A stretch of DNA of 64,000 bases, taken from assembly GCF_000517125.1 (NCBI RefSeq), contig NZ_KI912155.1, positions 1,902,696-1,966,695 on the forward strand. The letters run 5' to 3'. The notes below the pieces were generated by a model. The model saw only the letters and a list, made by a program, of their open reading frames with translations, did not search any database and was not told where the DNA came from. The stretch comes from Arthrobacter sp. MA-N2 (GTDB lineage: Bacteria; Actinomycetota; Actinomycetes; Actinomycetales; Micrococcaceae). Shown here one piece after another: positions 22,830-33,254 of the stretch (its first letter is position 1; each line of letters opens with the position of its first letter). Both the position numbers and the translations under genes were made by a program.

Positions 22830-23465
22830 TCAGGTGCCCAGGGCCAATCCGACGCCGAGTCCCACCATAGTGACGGCAATCCCGCCGTCCAGGATCCGCC
22901 AGGACGCCGGGCGGGCAAAGAATCCGCGCAGCAGTCTGGCACCGAACCCCAGAGAACTGAACCATGCAATGCTGCCCAGCATGGCTCCGGCGCCAAACCA
23001 CCACTGCAGCCCGGGCCCCTGGGCGTTCGCCACGGATCCCAACAGCAAGACGGTGTCCAGGTAGACATGCGGATTGAGCCAGGTCAGGGCCAGGACGGTT
23101 GCCAGGGCAGCCGCCCGTCCGCTTCGACCGCCGCCCGAAGTTTCTGGATCGGCGGACACCAGTGCTTTCGGCGTGAGGATCCGCCGCGCCGCCATCACGC
23201 CATACGTGATGAGGAAAGCGGCACCAACGTAACGGAAGACGACGACGGCGGCAGGGGCCGCGGCGAGCAGGGCACCGGTGCCGAGTACCCCGGCCGCGAT
23301 GAGGATGGCGTCCGAGACGGCGCACACCGCGACGATGGGCCCGATGTGTTCGCCGCGGATTCCTTGCCGGAGGACGAAGGCGTTCTGTGCGCCGATGGCA
23401 ACGATGAGGGCCAGGCCAGCGCCGAGGCCAAGGCAAGCGGCATGAAACGCGTCGGGAGAGATCAT
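22830..23465 (-). CDS. lysE: LysE/ArgO-family basic amino-acid exporter
   Basis: 211 residues, six predicted membrane segments, with the family signature G-A-Q-N-A-F-V-L-R-Q-G in the first loop and T-W-L-N-P-H-V-Y-L-D-T-V-L-L-L-G in the middle, both strongly diagnostic of LysE/ArgO. It exports lysine and/or arginine. Divergent from lysG across a 69-bp intergenic region, the standard LysE/LysG arrangement. Confidence 0.93.
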   Translation of the reverse strand: MISPDAFHAACLGLGAGLALIVAIGAQNAFVLRQGIRGEHIGPIVAVCAVSDAILIAAGVLGTGALLAAAPAAVVVFRYVGAAFLITYGVMAARRILTPKALVSADPETSGGGRSGRAAALATVLALTWLNPHVYLDTVLLLGSVANAQGPGLQWWFGAGAMLGSIAWFSSLGFGARLLRGFFARPASWRILDGGIAVTMVGLGVGLALGT

Positions 23466-23534
23466 TCTTCGAGGCTAGGTTCAGCACCCAGCATTAGTAC
23501 AGCTAAACATTCTTAGGCATCGTAAGATCATCTT

Positions 23535-24443
23535 ATGGCCAGATTCTCTTCTGAACAGCTGCATACCTTCGCCGCCGTGCTCACGGAGGGGACGCTCGAC
23601 GCGGCCGCCGGCTTATTGAACATCACGCCGTCGGCGGTCTCCCAGCGACTCAAGGCATTGGAACAAGCATCCGGAAGGGTGTTGCTCCAGCGCAGCAACC
23701 CCGTCCAGGCCACCGAGTCGGGGCAGGTGGTGCTCAGGCTCGCGAGGCAAGTTGCCCAGCTGGAAGCCGACGCGGAACGTGAGCTGGGCCTGCCAGGCGA
23801 GTCCCCGATGGTCTCGGTTCCGATCGTGGTCAACGCGGATTCCCTTGCTGTGTGGTTCCTCAATGCACTCACCCGGGTCCCCGCTGAGTTGAATGCCGTG
23901 TTCGACCTCCACCGTGACGATGAACAGCATTCCACGTCCATGCTGCGCGCTGGAACGGTGATGGCCGCGGTGACGGCGACTCCGGAGCCTGTACAGGGCT
24001 GCCGCGTGGAGCCGCTGGGAAGCATGCGCTACCGCGCCGTCACTACCCCGGTTTTCAGGACCCGGTGGCTTCCCGACGGCGTGAACGTCGCCTCCCTGCG
24101 CGCGGCTCCTGCCGTGGACTTTGACCGCAAGGATGAGTACCAGCATCGGTTCCTGGAGCTCATGGGCGGCGCGCGGCGTGGAACGGAACCGGCAGGTCCG
24201 CGCCATTATGTTCCGTCGAGCCAGGAGTTTGCCGAGGCCATCCGCTTGGGGCTCGGGTGGGGGCTCTTGCCTGAGACGCAATGTGAACGGGAAATAGCCG
24301 ATGGGCGCTTGGTGGAACTCGCGCCCGGGCGGCCGCTGGACATTCCCCTCTACTGGCAACGATGGCGGACTTCGTCGCGGATACTGGACGCCGTGACCGC
24401 GGCGGTCCGCAGCACCGCCGCGGACGTGCTGCGCAGGGCCTGA
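23535..24443 (+). CDS. lysG: LysR-family regulator of the lysine/arginine exporter (LysG/ArgP)
   Basis: 302 residues, normal LysR length. The N-terminal HTH has L-H-T-F-A-A-V-L-T-E-G-T-L-D-A-A-A-G-L-L-N-I-T-P-S-A-V-S-Q-R-L-K-A-L-E, closely matching ArgP/LysG proteins. It should activate lysE when intracellular lysine or arginine is high, binding the AT-rich 69-bp region between the divergent genes. Orthology is supported by pairing as well as sequence. Confidence 0.93.
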   Translation: MARFSSEQLHTFAAVLTEGTLDAAAGLLNITPSAVSQRLKALEQASGRVLLQRSNPVQATESGQVVLRLARQVAQLEADAERELGLPGESPMVSVPIVVNADSLAVWFLNALTRVPAELNAVFDLHRDDEQHSTSMLRAGTVMAAVTATPEPVQGCRVEPLGSMRYRAVTTPVFRTRWLPDGVNVASLRAAPAVDFDRKDEYQHRFLELMGGARRGTEPAGPRHYVPSSQEFAEAIRLGLGWGLLPETQCEREIADGRLVELAPGRPLDIPLYWQRWRTSSRILDAVTAAVRSTAADVLRRA

Positions 24444-24513
24444 CAGCCAGCCAAATGCCAACACGCCGCCGGCACGGTCATGAATTGTCGTAGCCTCGTT
24501 TCACACTGGAGCC

Positions 24514-24768
24514 ATGGAGAATTCACAGGCACTGAACCCACAACCACTGAACCCACAACCACCGGAAGCCCAGCAGCTCGAATTCCATGTCAGCTACCTG
24601 AACACACTTTCCGGACGCATCGAGCACGAGGAATTCGGCGATCGCTCCGCCGCTGAGCGCTTCGCGAATTCGCAGCTGAAAGAAGCTGAAGCATGGGCGG
24701 TTGTCGACGTCGTCGTGCTGCCGGCAGCGCAACAGCAGCACGAACACGCACAACAGCTGGTTGCCTAG
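24514..24768 (+). CDS. Hypothetical 84-residue protein
   Basis: ATG 24514 with CTGGAG upstream. The first ~20 residues are a low-complexity L-N-P-Q-P repeat, followed by a compact region L-E-F-H-V-S-Y-L-N-T-L-S-G-R-I and R-S-A-A-E-R-F-A-N-S-Q-L that looks like a small beta-alpha-beta fold, then a Gln/His-rich tail. Codon use is like its neighbours. No family recognised. Convergent with the XPB helicase gene. Confidence 0.6.
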   Translation: MENSQALNPQPLNPQPPEAQQLEFHVSYLNTLSGRIEHEEFGDRSAAERFANSQLKEAEAWAVVDVVVLPAAQQQHEHAQQLVA

Positions 24769-24793
24769 CGCTTAGCGCCGGCTTGCTTAACCC

Positions 24794-26437
24794 CTAAGCA
24801 GTTGGAACGTCCTTGGCGTCCATGATCCGGTACGCGTAGCCCTGTTCGGCGAGGAAGCGCTGCCGCTTGGCGGCGAAGTCCTGGTCGAGGGTGTCCCTGG
24901 CGACCAAGGAGTAGAAGCGTGCGGCCCGGCCGTCCTGCTTCGGGCGAAGCAAGCGTCCCAACCTCTGCGCTTCTTCTTGGCGGGAACCGAAGGACCCCGA
25001 TACCTGGATCGCCACGGAGGCTTCGGGAAGGTCGATCGAGAAGTTGGCCACTTTGGACACCACCAGGGTCTTGATTTCCCCGGCACGGAAGGCATCAAAG
25101 AGCTTCTGCCGCACTTTCACCGTGGTGTCGCCTTTGATCACGGGAGCGTCCAAGCGCTCGCCGATCTCATCCAACTGGTCGATGTACTGGCCGATCACCA
25201 GCAGCTGCTCGCCCTGGTGGAGAGCCACGAGCTGCTCCACCAAGTGGGTCTTGGTCTCCGACGTCGCGCACAAACGGTACTTGTCCGCATCTTCGGCCAT
25301 GGCGTAGGCCACGCGCTCGTCCCGGGGGAGGTCCACCCGGACCTCCACGCAGTCCGCCGGCGCAATATAGCCTTGGGCTTCGATGTCCTTCCACGGTGCG
25401 TCGTAGCGCTTGGGACCAATCAGGCTGAAGACCTCGCCTTCGCGTCCGTCCTCACGCACCAAGGTTGCCGTGAGCCCCAGGCGCCGGCGCGCCTGCAAGT
25501 CCGCGGTCATCCGGAAGATCGGGGCGGGCAGCAGGTGGACTTCGTCGTAGATAATGAGTCCCCAGTCGTGCCCGTCCACGAGCTCCAGATGCGGGTAGAG
25601 GCCTCCGCGCTTGGTAGTCAGGACCTGGTACGTGGCGATCGTGACGGGCCGGACTTCCTTGACCGCCCCCGAATACTCGCCGATCTCCTGCTCCGTCAAG
25701 GACGTCCGTTTGAGGAGTTCGTCCTTCCACTGCCGGGCCGCGACCGTGTTGGTCACCAGGATCAGCGTAGTGGTGGAGCTGATAGCCATGGCGGCCGCCC
25801 CCACCAGCGTCTTCCCAGCACCACAGGGCAGGACGACGACGCCGCTTCCGCCGGCCCAGAAGTTCTCCGTGGCAAGCTTTTGGTAGGGCCGCAGGTGCCA
25901 GCCGTCCTCGTTCAAGGCAATCAAATGCGGAGTGCCGTCCACGTAGCCGGCGAGGTCCTCGGCCGGCCACCCGAGCTTGAGCAGCAATTGCTTGAGCTGG
26001 CCCCGCTGGGAGGAATGCACCACCACGGTTTCGCCATCGATCCTGGGACCCAGCAACGGTGCGATCTTCTTGGCCCGGATGACCTCCTCGAGCACAGGGT
26101 AGTCGTCGGTGCGCATGACCAATCCGTGTTGCGGGTCTTTCTCCAGTCGCAGCCGCCCATAGCGCGACATTGTCTCTTCGATGTCGATCAGCAACGAGTG
26201 CGGCACCGGAAACCGGGAATAGCGCAGGAGCGTATCGAGGACTATTTCGGCGTCCAGTCCGGCGGCGCGCGCATTCCATAGGCCCAAGGGGGTGAGCCGG
26301 TAGCTATGGACATGTTCCGGAGCGCGCTCCAGCTCGGCGAATGCCGCAATCGCATGCCGTGCCTCGGTGGCGAGCTCATGGTCGACTTCCAGCAGGATGG
26401 TTTTGTCGCTCTGCACGATCAGCGGACCGTCGCTCAC
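24794..26437 (-). CDS. DNA repair helicase, XPB family
   Basis: 547 residues from GTG 26437, which has GAGGAAG just upstream; a longer in-frame reading would run into the upstream gene. Bacterial XPB architecture: N-terminal damage-recognition-like domain, Walker A (P-C-G-A-G-K-T), D-E-V-H box, and helicase C-terminal motifs V-S-K-V-A-N-F-S-I-D-L-P-E-A and Q-E-E-A-Q-R-L-G-R-L-L-R-P-K. It is a 3'-5' superfamily-2 DNA helicase likely acting in excision repair. It lies 10 bases downstream of the helicase-associated gene, its usual partner in Actinobacteria. Confidence 0.95.
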   Translation of the reverse strand: MSDGPLIVQSDKTILLEVDHELATEARHAIAAFAELERAPEHVHSYRLTPLGLWNARAAGLDAEIVLDTLLRYSRFPVPHSLLIDIEETMSRYGRLRLEKDPQHGLVMRTDDYPVLEEVIRAKKIAPLLGPRIDGETVVVHSSQRGQLKQLLLKLGWPAEDLAGYVDGTPHLIALNEDGWHLRPYQKLATENFWAGGSGVVVLPCGAGKTLVGAAAMAISSTTTLILVTNTVAARQWKDELLKRTSLTEQEIGEYSGAVKEVRPVTIATYQVLTTKRGGLYPHLELVDGHDWGLIIYDEVHLLPAPIFRMTADLQARRRLGLTATLVREDGREGEVFSLIGPKRYDAPWKDIEAQGYIAPADCVEVRVDLPRDERVAYAMAEDADKYRLCATSETKTHLVEQLVALHQGEQLLVIGQYIDQLDEIGERLDAPVIKGDTTVKVRQKLFDAFRAGEIKTLVVSKVANFSIDLPEASVAIQVSGSFGSRQEEAQRLGRLLRPKQDGRAARFYSLVARDTLDQDFAAKRQRFLAEQGYAYRIMDAKDVPTA

Positions 26438-26447
26438 TATTGCTTCC

Positions 26448-28910
26448 TCACTTGTGCGGATCGCCCGCGGGTTCCACATCGATAATGCGGTGAATGGACA
26501 AGACTCTTTCGGTGTCCCTGGCAGCGTCGAACACCCGGACACGCCCGCCGGATACCGATACGGGAACAACGGTCTCGGTGTTGGAATTCCCCAAGCCGTC
26601 AACCACGTTCATGATGACGGCTTGCTTCAGGCGGATGGCCCGTTGCAGCGTTTCGAGTCCCAGTTGCGTTGCCGTTTCGCTTGTCGCCTGGCCGTGGACC
26701 GCACGATGCTGCCTCAGCACGGCAAGTTGGGCGTCGACGTCGTCGTCTGCCGGGGCCGTGCGGGGCGCCGTGTAAACGGGGCGTGCACTGCCGGCCACCG
26801 CCGCCGTCCTCCTAAAGCGTACGACGGCGGTCTCCGCCTCCTGCACGGCGGGCGAGAGTCCCAGCTCGCGCAGCACCCTCGCGGTTTCCCGGGGGCTCGC
26901 CGCGGAGGTCAGCACTGTGGGGGCGATCCGGACGAGCCCCAGGCTTGCGGCCCCGGGTTCGCGAGCGAGATCGGCGATGGCGGCCTCGTCATCGCTTTGG
27001 ATCAAACTGGGACTGCTGGCGACGCGGAGCCGTCCGTGCCGCGAGGCGATGTCCTTGATGAGGTATTGGAGGGGTTGCGGAACATCGGTTGCCGAGTGGG
27101 AACGCAGGAACCCGAGAATGGTCTCGGCGTCTTGGCCCGCGTCGAGCGCCCGGCGGATCGAGTCGCCCGAGAATCGGAAAATCGTGGCCGGACCTTGGCC
27201 CTCGGCCTCCGCGATCATGAGGAGTTTTTCGCTCAGTTCAGGCGCCAGGTACCCGGGCGCGACGGCGGTCAGGTCTGCTTGGAGCAGGACGTGATTGACG
27301 GCGGCGGGCAAGTGCTCGCCGAGGATGCTGAGGGCTAGCTCGGGGTGTTCGGCCGCGATCGCGGAGCCCAGCTGGGTCAGGGCGCCGGAACCCATAAGCC
27401 CCAGGAATTCCGCCTCGTGCAGGATGCCGCGCACGAGGGAGCTGAAGCGCCGGGACATGCGGGGCTGGCTCCATTCGGCGCGTTCCATGATGGCTTCGGC
27501 GTTGAGCACCGGAACCTTGCCGTCAGGCGCTTCGGCCTCGCGGGTGAGTTCGTCGAGGATCTCCAGAATCCGCTTGCGCACGAGGGGCGCGTCAGGGCGT
27601 TGGGCCTCGGCGGACAAAGCGTTGATGGAAGATGCCGGTGAGCCGGATCGCGAAGCGGTAGTGGCAGGCCCAAGGAATGTCTGCCCGACGAGTGAGGGCG
27701 CGCGCTCGCTGGCGAGCCAGGCGTTGACCAGCCAGAGCCACTGTTCTTGGCGCGGGAGCGTGAGCCATTCCACCGAGGGCGGCTGTACCCAGGTGGAACT
27801 GTCCACATCCAAGCGCAGCAATCCTGACAGGGCACTGAACTCGAGGAGCAGGGCGGTCTCCGGCATGTCCAAGCGGAGGCTGTCCGCGAGACGCCTGAGC
27901 TCCCGCACGCCGACCCCGCCGCTGCGCAGTGTCACCACCGGCTGCTCCCGGACCGCATGGAGGAGTTCGCCTACTAAGCGGAGGGCTTCGGCGATGGCAC
28001 CCAAAGCGGCATTTCGGCGCAACGCGGCGCTGGTCTGGCCAAGCTCCGGCACGGGAGGCTTCAACGTGAAGTGGTCCACGATCGCGCCTCCGCGCAGCGA
28101 CAAGCCGACGCTGTGCGGCAGCTCGACGTGACCGGCGTCGAGGGGGACGAGCAATCCGCGGGCCAACAGCCAATCGACCGGACCGACGTCGCGGCCTTCA
28201 TGGAGCACGGAGGCCTTGCGCTGCGCCTGCGGCACGGCACCCATGGCCCAGTTGCCGAACTTGTTCAAAAGAGTACGCGTCCGGACGGGGGCCTCGGACA
28301 GGATGTGCTGGAGGTTGTCCGGCGTCGAAGTCCAACGCTGCAGCGCCAGCGCAGCGTCCATGGGAGTGGTGGCAGGAAGGATCGTTGCGCCGCTCTGGTG
28401 GAGTTCGGCGACGAGCTGCACCACGCGCTGGGCGAAGGCTGGTTGCAGCCGTACCAACTCGGTGTAGCTGCGGCCTAAGCCGGCCGGGTAGATGCCGATG
28501 ACATCCTTGAGGCTGCCCACCGGCAAGTAGAAGCGCTGCCGACCAGGATTGTGCACCGTGGCCGGCGGATCGGCCCGGTGGATGAGCGCCAGGTCCTGGA
28601 GCTTGTTCAAGATCGGCTCGAGCGCCGCAAGCGTAGCTCCGTTGATGCATTTCTTCAGTCCGGCCGCAGAGACACTGTGGCCGGTGTCTGCATTGGTGCA
28701 GAGGTGGAGGGTCTCCAGTACCTGCATTTCCGGTTTGTTGAGCCGCTCGAGCGCGCGCTGCACGCTGACCCTGGCACTTGCCCGCGCCGCGAGTGCCGCG
28801 AAATCCGGAACGACAGGAGAAATGAGGTCCGGCCGCGCAGCAAACAGGGCCCGCAGCGAATCATCGCTGCGTGCTGCCAGTTCCTTGCTGAGCGCACGAA
28901 TAAGGGACAT
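26448..28910 (-). CDS. Helicase-associated-domain protein (Helicase_C_3/XPB N-terminal-like)
   Basis: 820 residues from ATG 28910 (M-S-L-I-R-A-L-S-K-E-L); an upstream in-frame start at 28991 would overlap the preceding gene and adds a sequence without family features. Largely helical, with no Walker motifs. The region near residues 520-640 (L-L-Q-A-D-L-T-A-V-A-P-G-Y-L..) is the Helicase_C_3 domain found immediately upstream of XPB in many actinobacteria. It probably works with the helicase, perhaps as a loading or regulatory subunit; biochemistry is unknown to me. Confidence 0.85.
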   Translation of the reverse strand: MSLIRALSKELAARSDDSLRALFAARPDLISPVVPDFAALAARASARVSVQRALERLNKPEMQVLETLHLCTNADTGHSVSAAGLKKCINGATLAALEPILNKLQDLALIHRADPPATVHNPGRQRFYLPVGSLKDVIGIYPAGLGRSYTELVRLQPAFAQRVVQLVAELHQSGATILPATTPMDAALALQRWTSTPDNLQHILSEAPVRTRTLLNKFGNWAMGAVPQAQRKASVLHEGRDVGPVDWLLARGLLVPLDAGHVELPHSVGLSLRGGAIVDHFTLKPPVPELGQTSAALRRNAALGAIAEALRLVGELLHAVREQPVVTLRSGGVGVRELRRLADSLRLDMPETALLLEFSALSGLLRLDVDSSTWVQPPSVEWLTLPRQEQWLWLVNAWLASERAPSLVGQTFLGPATTASRSGSPASSINALSAEAQRPDAPLVRKRILEILDELTREAEAPDGKVPVLNAEAIMERAEWSQPRMSRRFSSLVRGILHEAEFLGLMGSGALTQLGSAIAAEHPELALSILGEHLPAAVNHVLLQADLTAVAPGYLAPELSEKLLMIAEAEGQGPATIFRFSGDSIRRALDAGQDAETILGFLRSHSATDVPQPLQYLIKDIASRHGRLRVASSPSLIQSDDEAAIADLAREPGAASLGLVRIAPTVLTSAASPRETARVLRELGLSPAVQEAETAVVRFRRTAAVAGSARPVYTAPRTAPADDDVDAQLAVLRQHRAVHGQATSETATQLGLETLQRAIRLKQAVIMNVVDGLGNSNTETVVPVSVSGGRVRVFDAARDTERVLSIHRIIDVEPAGDPHK

Positions 28911-28959
28911 CAGTTCAACGTTACCGCCAGCCGGACCCACCGTCGGGCTTTCCGGCTGC

Positions 28960-29175
28960 TCATTGGCGGCGTCGTGCCCACACGGAGTCAACCACCAATG
29001 CTGCCATCAAGATAAAGGCGAGCGGCAGGCCGTAGAGGGCGGTGAAAGTGATCCAGACCGGTGCCACGCCGTTGCCAAAAGCGATTGCCATGACAGTGCC
29101 TACGGCCGCCAGGGACAGGACTGCGACGACGGCGGCAACTATCAAGAGCGGGCGGCGGTAGCCGTGGGGAATCAT
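28960..29175 (-). CDS. Small two-TM membrane protein
   Basis: 71 residues from ATG 29175; an in-frame ATG at 29205 would give 81. Two hydrophobic helices (L-L-I-V-A-A-V-V-A-V-L-S-L-A-A-V and L-P-L-A-F-I-L-M-A-A-L-V-V) and a basic C-terminus. It precedes the helicase-associated gene on the same strand by 49 bases, so it may be the first gene of the XPB operon. No functional motif. Confidence 0.7.
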   Translation of the reverse strand: MIPHGYRRPLLIVAAVVAVLSLAAVGTVMAIAFGNGVAPVWITFTALYGLPLAFILMAALVVDSVWARRRQ

Positions 29176-29408
29176 GGATGTAACGCTAACAGTCCCGGAC
29201 CTCATTCACCCGGCCGGGTCTGCTTGCGAACAAAAGGCGGCGGAACCTGCCCTGCCGGGGTCTCAAAGCGCGAATCCGTGGCTGGGCAGGATAACCTTGA
29301 AGTAATAGACCAACACGGACCAGGCAGTTACCCCTGTTCCCGCAGTATCCTGCGGATGCGGTGACGTGCCGGCTGTGTCTCAAAGCAAGAACGAAGAAGG
29401 TTGATTAC

Positions 29409-29792
29409 GTGCCCACCGGCAAGGTCAAGTGGTATGACAAGGACAAAGGCTTCGGATTCCTCGCAGCAGAGGACGGCCAGGAAGTGTTTCTGCCCAAATC
29501 CGCACTGCCCGAGGGCGTAACGGATCTCAAGGCAGGCACCCGGGTTGAGTTCGGCGTCGCCGACGGTCGCCGAGGCGCCCAGGCGCTGGGCCTGCGCGTG
29601 CTGGACAAGTTGCCGTCCATCGCGAAGGCCAAGCGCATGAATGCCCGCGAACTCGCGCCCGTTGTCCAGGACCTTGTGTCCGTTCTGGACAACCTTTCGG
29701 GGACGTTGTCGGCCGGTAAGTACCCTGAAGGCGCCAAAGGCAAAGCAATTGCGGCAGCTCTGCGCAAGGTTGCCGACGAGCTGGAAGCCTAA
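29409..29792 (+). CDS. Cold-shock domain protein with C-terminal helical extension
   Basis: 127 residues from GTG 29409, with GAAGG eight bases upstream; longer readings begin in non-conserved sequence. Residues 1-65 are a cold-shock domain (V-K-W-Y-D-K-D-K-G-F-G-F-L, E-V-F-L-P-K-S-A-L). Residues ~68-127 form a helical extension (L-A-P-V-V-Q-D-L-V-S-V-L-D-N-L) absent from CspA. This longer form recurs in Actinobacteria next to DUF3027, as here (six-base gap). Nucleic-acid binding is expected; the extension's role is unknown. Confidence 0.92.
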   Translation: MPTGKVKWYDKDKGFGFLAAEDGQEVFLPKSALPEGVTDLKAGTRVEFGVADGRRGAQALGLRVLDKLPSIAKAKRMNARELAPVVQDLVSVLDNLSGTLSAGKYPEGAKGKAIAAALRKVADELEA

Positions 29793-29798
29793 ACCCCG

Positions 29799-30383
29799 AT
29801 GACATCGGAATCCGCTGAAGCCAGTCCTGAAGTGGCCGGAATTGGTGCCGCTGCTGTAACGGCTGGAACGGCCGGTCCCGGGGCTGAGCGGAAGCCGGCC
29901 ACGGCGAAGCGCCGCGCCGGCATTCCCGTGTGGCGCGTCGGCAAGCCGGACGCCTTCCTTGCCGCCGCCGTCGACGTTGCCCGAAATGCGGTAGAGACCA
30001 TCGCCAAGCCCGGTGAGATCGGACCGCATATTGCGGCGCGCTCCGAAGGCGAACGCGTCGTCACGCATCTGTTCGAATCTCGGCTGGCCGGCTATGGCGG
30101 CTGGCAGTGGTACGCCGTCGTGACCCGCAATTCGCGCTCCAAAGTGGTCACGGTCAGCGAGCTTGGGCTCCTGCCGTCCGAGGACTCCATCCTCGCCCCT
30201 GAATGGGTGCCGTGGGCAAAGCGCGTCCGTCCGGAGGACGAGGCTACCGCAGCCGAAGAATTGGCGGAGGAGGCTGGCATCCCCGTTGACGCGGACGACG
30301 ACGGCGATCCCTCCGGTGAGGACCTCACCGCCTCCGGTGACGAACAAGAGAGCGACGAAGCCGACGACATCGAGGCCGACTAA
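29799..30383 (+). CDS. DUF3027 domain protein
   Basis: 194 residues from ATG 29799, six bases after the cold-shock gene. A low-complexity N-terminus is followed by the conserved DUF3027 core (G-K-P-D-A-F-L-A-A-A-V-D-V-A-R..V-T-H-L-F-E-S-R-L-A-G-Y-G-G-W-Q-W-Y-A-V..A-P-E-W-V-P-W-A-K-R-V) and a strongly acidic tail. The domain is actinobacteria-specific and uncharacterised. Constant pairing with the extended cold-shock protein suggests a shared RNA-related role, which is inference. Confidence 0.88.
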   Translation: MTSESAEASPEVAGIGAAAVTAGTAGPGAERKPATAKRRAGIPVWRVGKPDAFLAAAVDVARNAVETIAKPGEIGPHIAARSEGERVVTHLFESRLAGYGGWQWYAVVTRNSRSKVVTVSELGLLPSEDSILAPEWVPWAKRVRPEDEATAAEELAEEAGIPVDADDDGDPSGEDLTASGDEQESDEADDIEAD

Positions 30384-30427
30384 CCCTTGGCGGACCCGGC
30401 GATCGAATTCCTTGAAGGGGGAAGCTA

Positions 30428-31789
30428 ATGTCCACCTTCAAATCGCTGGGTGTCCTTAACTACCGCATTTGGTTTATCGGTGCGCTGATCTCCAATATCG
30501 GCACGTGGATGCAACGCACTGCCCAGGACTGGCTGGTCTTTGCGCACCTGAGCAACCATGATGCCGGTGCCATGGGCGTGACCCTGGCCCTGCAGCTGGG
30601 CCCGCAGCTTTTTCTCGCCCCGTGGGCTGGCCTCCTTGCCGACCGTTACAGCCGGCGCAGGCTCCTGGTCATGACGCAATCGGCTATGGCTATCCTGAGC
30701 GCTGGCTTGGGACTTCTGGTGCTGAGCGGCGCAGCCCAGTTGTGGCACGTCTACGTGTTCGCGCTCTTGCTTGGCGTTGTCTCGGCACTTGACGCCCCCG
30801 TGCGCCAGACGTTCGTGTCGGAGCTGGTCAAGGACGACTACCTCTCCAACGCTGTGGCGCTGAACAGTGCTTCCTTCAACGTTGCCCGCATGATCGGTCC
30901 TGCCGTGGCCGGCATCTTGACGGTGGCGGTGGGCCCGGGCTGGGTGTTCATGATCAATACGCTGACCTTTGTGGCAATGCTTGCCGCGATCCGGGCAATT
31001 CCTGTCTCCTCATTGCGCGTCCAGCCCCGGGCGGCCGCGGGCAAAGGCCGTATCCGTGAGGGGCTTCGCTATGTCCGCAATCGCCCGGACATTGTGGTTG
31101 TCCTCGTCGCGATCTTCATCATGGGCACGTTCGGCCTGAACTTCGTGCTCTTCATTGCGGCCATGGTCGGTACGGAGTTCGGCATGGACGCGGGCGCATT
31201 CGGACTGCTCAACTCAATCATGGCGATCGGTTCCGTCGCCGGAGCGCTGCTGTCCGCCCGGCGCGGGCGCCCCCGGATGCGGCTCATTTTCGCCGCCTCG
31301 GGCGGTTTCGGCATTGCGAGCGGGCTGGCTGCCCTGGCGCCGAATTACACCTTGTTTGCCTTGGCCCTGATTCCTTGCGGCCTGTTTGCACTGACCATGA
31401 TTACGAGCGCCAACGGCTATGTGCAGTCCACCACTGAACCGGTCATGCGCGGGAGGGTCATGGCACTGTACATGGCCATATTCATGGGTGGAACCCCCAT
31501 TGGGGCTCCTTTCGTTGGCTGGGTGGCCAATGTGGCCGGCCCCCGCTGGGCCGTCGGGGTGGCAGCGGCTGCCGGCGCAAGCACCGCCGTCGTCGGCATC
31601 ATCTGGATTATCCGCGCACGTCAGCTGCGGCTCCGCTTCGATCGCAGCGCCGGTGGCTTGCGGTTCTTCCGCATCGAATCCCAAGGCTCCCGTGGTGCCG
31701 AAGGAGACGGCGCCGTTAAAAGGGCTGACGCCGTTAAAGAAGCTGACGCCGCCCGGGATCCATACCCGGACGACGCCGACCACTCCTGA
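30428..31789 (+). CDS. MFS transporter, EntS/MFS_3-like
   Basis: 453 residues, 12 predicted membrane segments. N-terminus F-K-S-L-G-V-L-N-Y-R-I-W-F-I-G-A-L-I-S-N-I-G-T-W-M-Q is typical of the MFS_3/EntS group; motif A is G-L-L-A-D-R-Y-S-R-R-R. SD AAGGGGGAAG precedes ATG 30428. Related proteins export enterobactin or drugs; the substrate here is not evident. An alternating charged tail (repeated A-D-A-V-K-E/R) follows the last helix. Convergent with serC. Confidence 0.9.
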   Translation: MSTFKSLGVLNYRIWFIGALISNIGTWMQRTAQDWLVFAHLSNHDAGAMGVTLALQLGPQLFLAPWAGLLADRYSRRRLLVMTQSAMAILSAGLGLLVLSGAAQLWHVYVFALLLGVVSALDAPVRQTFVSELVKDDYLSNAVALNSASFNVARMIGPAVAGILTVAVGPGWVFMINTLTFVAMLAAIRAIPVSSLRVQPRAAAGKGRIREGLRYVRNRPDIVVVLVAIFIMGTFGLNFVLFIAAMVGTEFGMDAGAFGLLNSIMAIGSVAGALLSARRGRPRMRLIFAASGGFGIASGLAALAPNYTLFALALIPCGLFALTMITSANGYVQSTTEPVMRGRVMALYMAIFMGGTPIGAPFVGWVANVAGPRWAVGVAAAAGASTAVVGIIWIIRARQLRLRFDRSAGGLRFFRIESQGSRGAEGDGAVKRADAVKEADAARDPYPDDADHS

Positions 31790-31809
31790 CCGCTGGAATG
31801 CGGCAGACG

Positions 31810-32967
<1,158 letters not shown>

Positions 32968-33106
32968 CTAGATGGGTCGTGGCAGGTGGCATCTCTGCCC
33001 CTTCGACTCCCCAATTCTGCCTGACTCCGCAGCCCGGGGCAGAACCGACGGTGTCACAGTCCGCCACGTGGAAAAGTTTTGCCGTGGCGCGCAGGAGTAC
33101 GCGAAC

Positions 33107-33127
33107 GGAATTATCCGGAGTAATTCC
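33107..33127. promoter_or_regulatory. Inverted repeat between serC and dtxR
   Basis: GGAATTA and TAATTCC, perfect 7-bp arms around a 7-bp centre, in the 314-bp region between the divergent serC and dtxR genes. Could be an operator for either gene; no U-tract follows, so it is not an obvious terminator. Apart from this palindrome the gap shows no clear gene. Confidence 0.4.
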
Positions 33128-33254
33128 AAATAAGCTAAGCTTGGAGCTGGCGCCCGGCCCGGGACGGCCGGCGGGTCGACCGTCTGTTCGACCGTTGAGG
33201 CGGCCCCGATACGGTGGACACACCCAAGATACTGCGCTCGAGGAGCTGAGCTGG

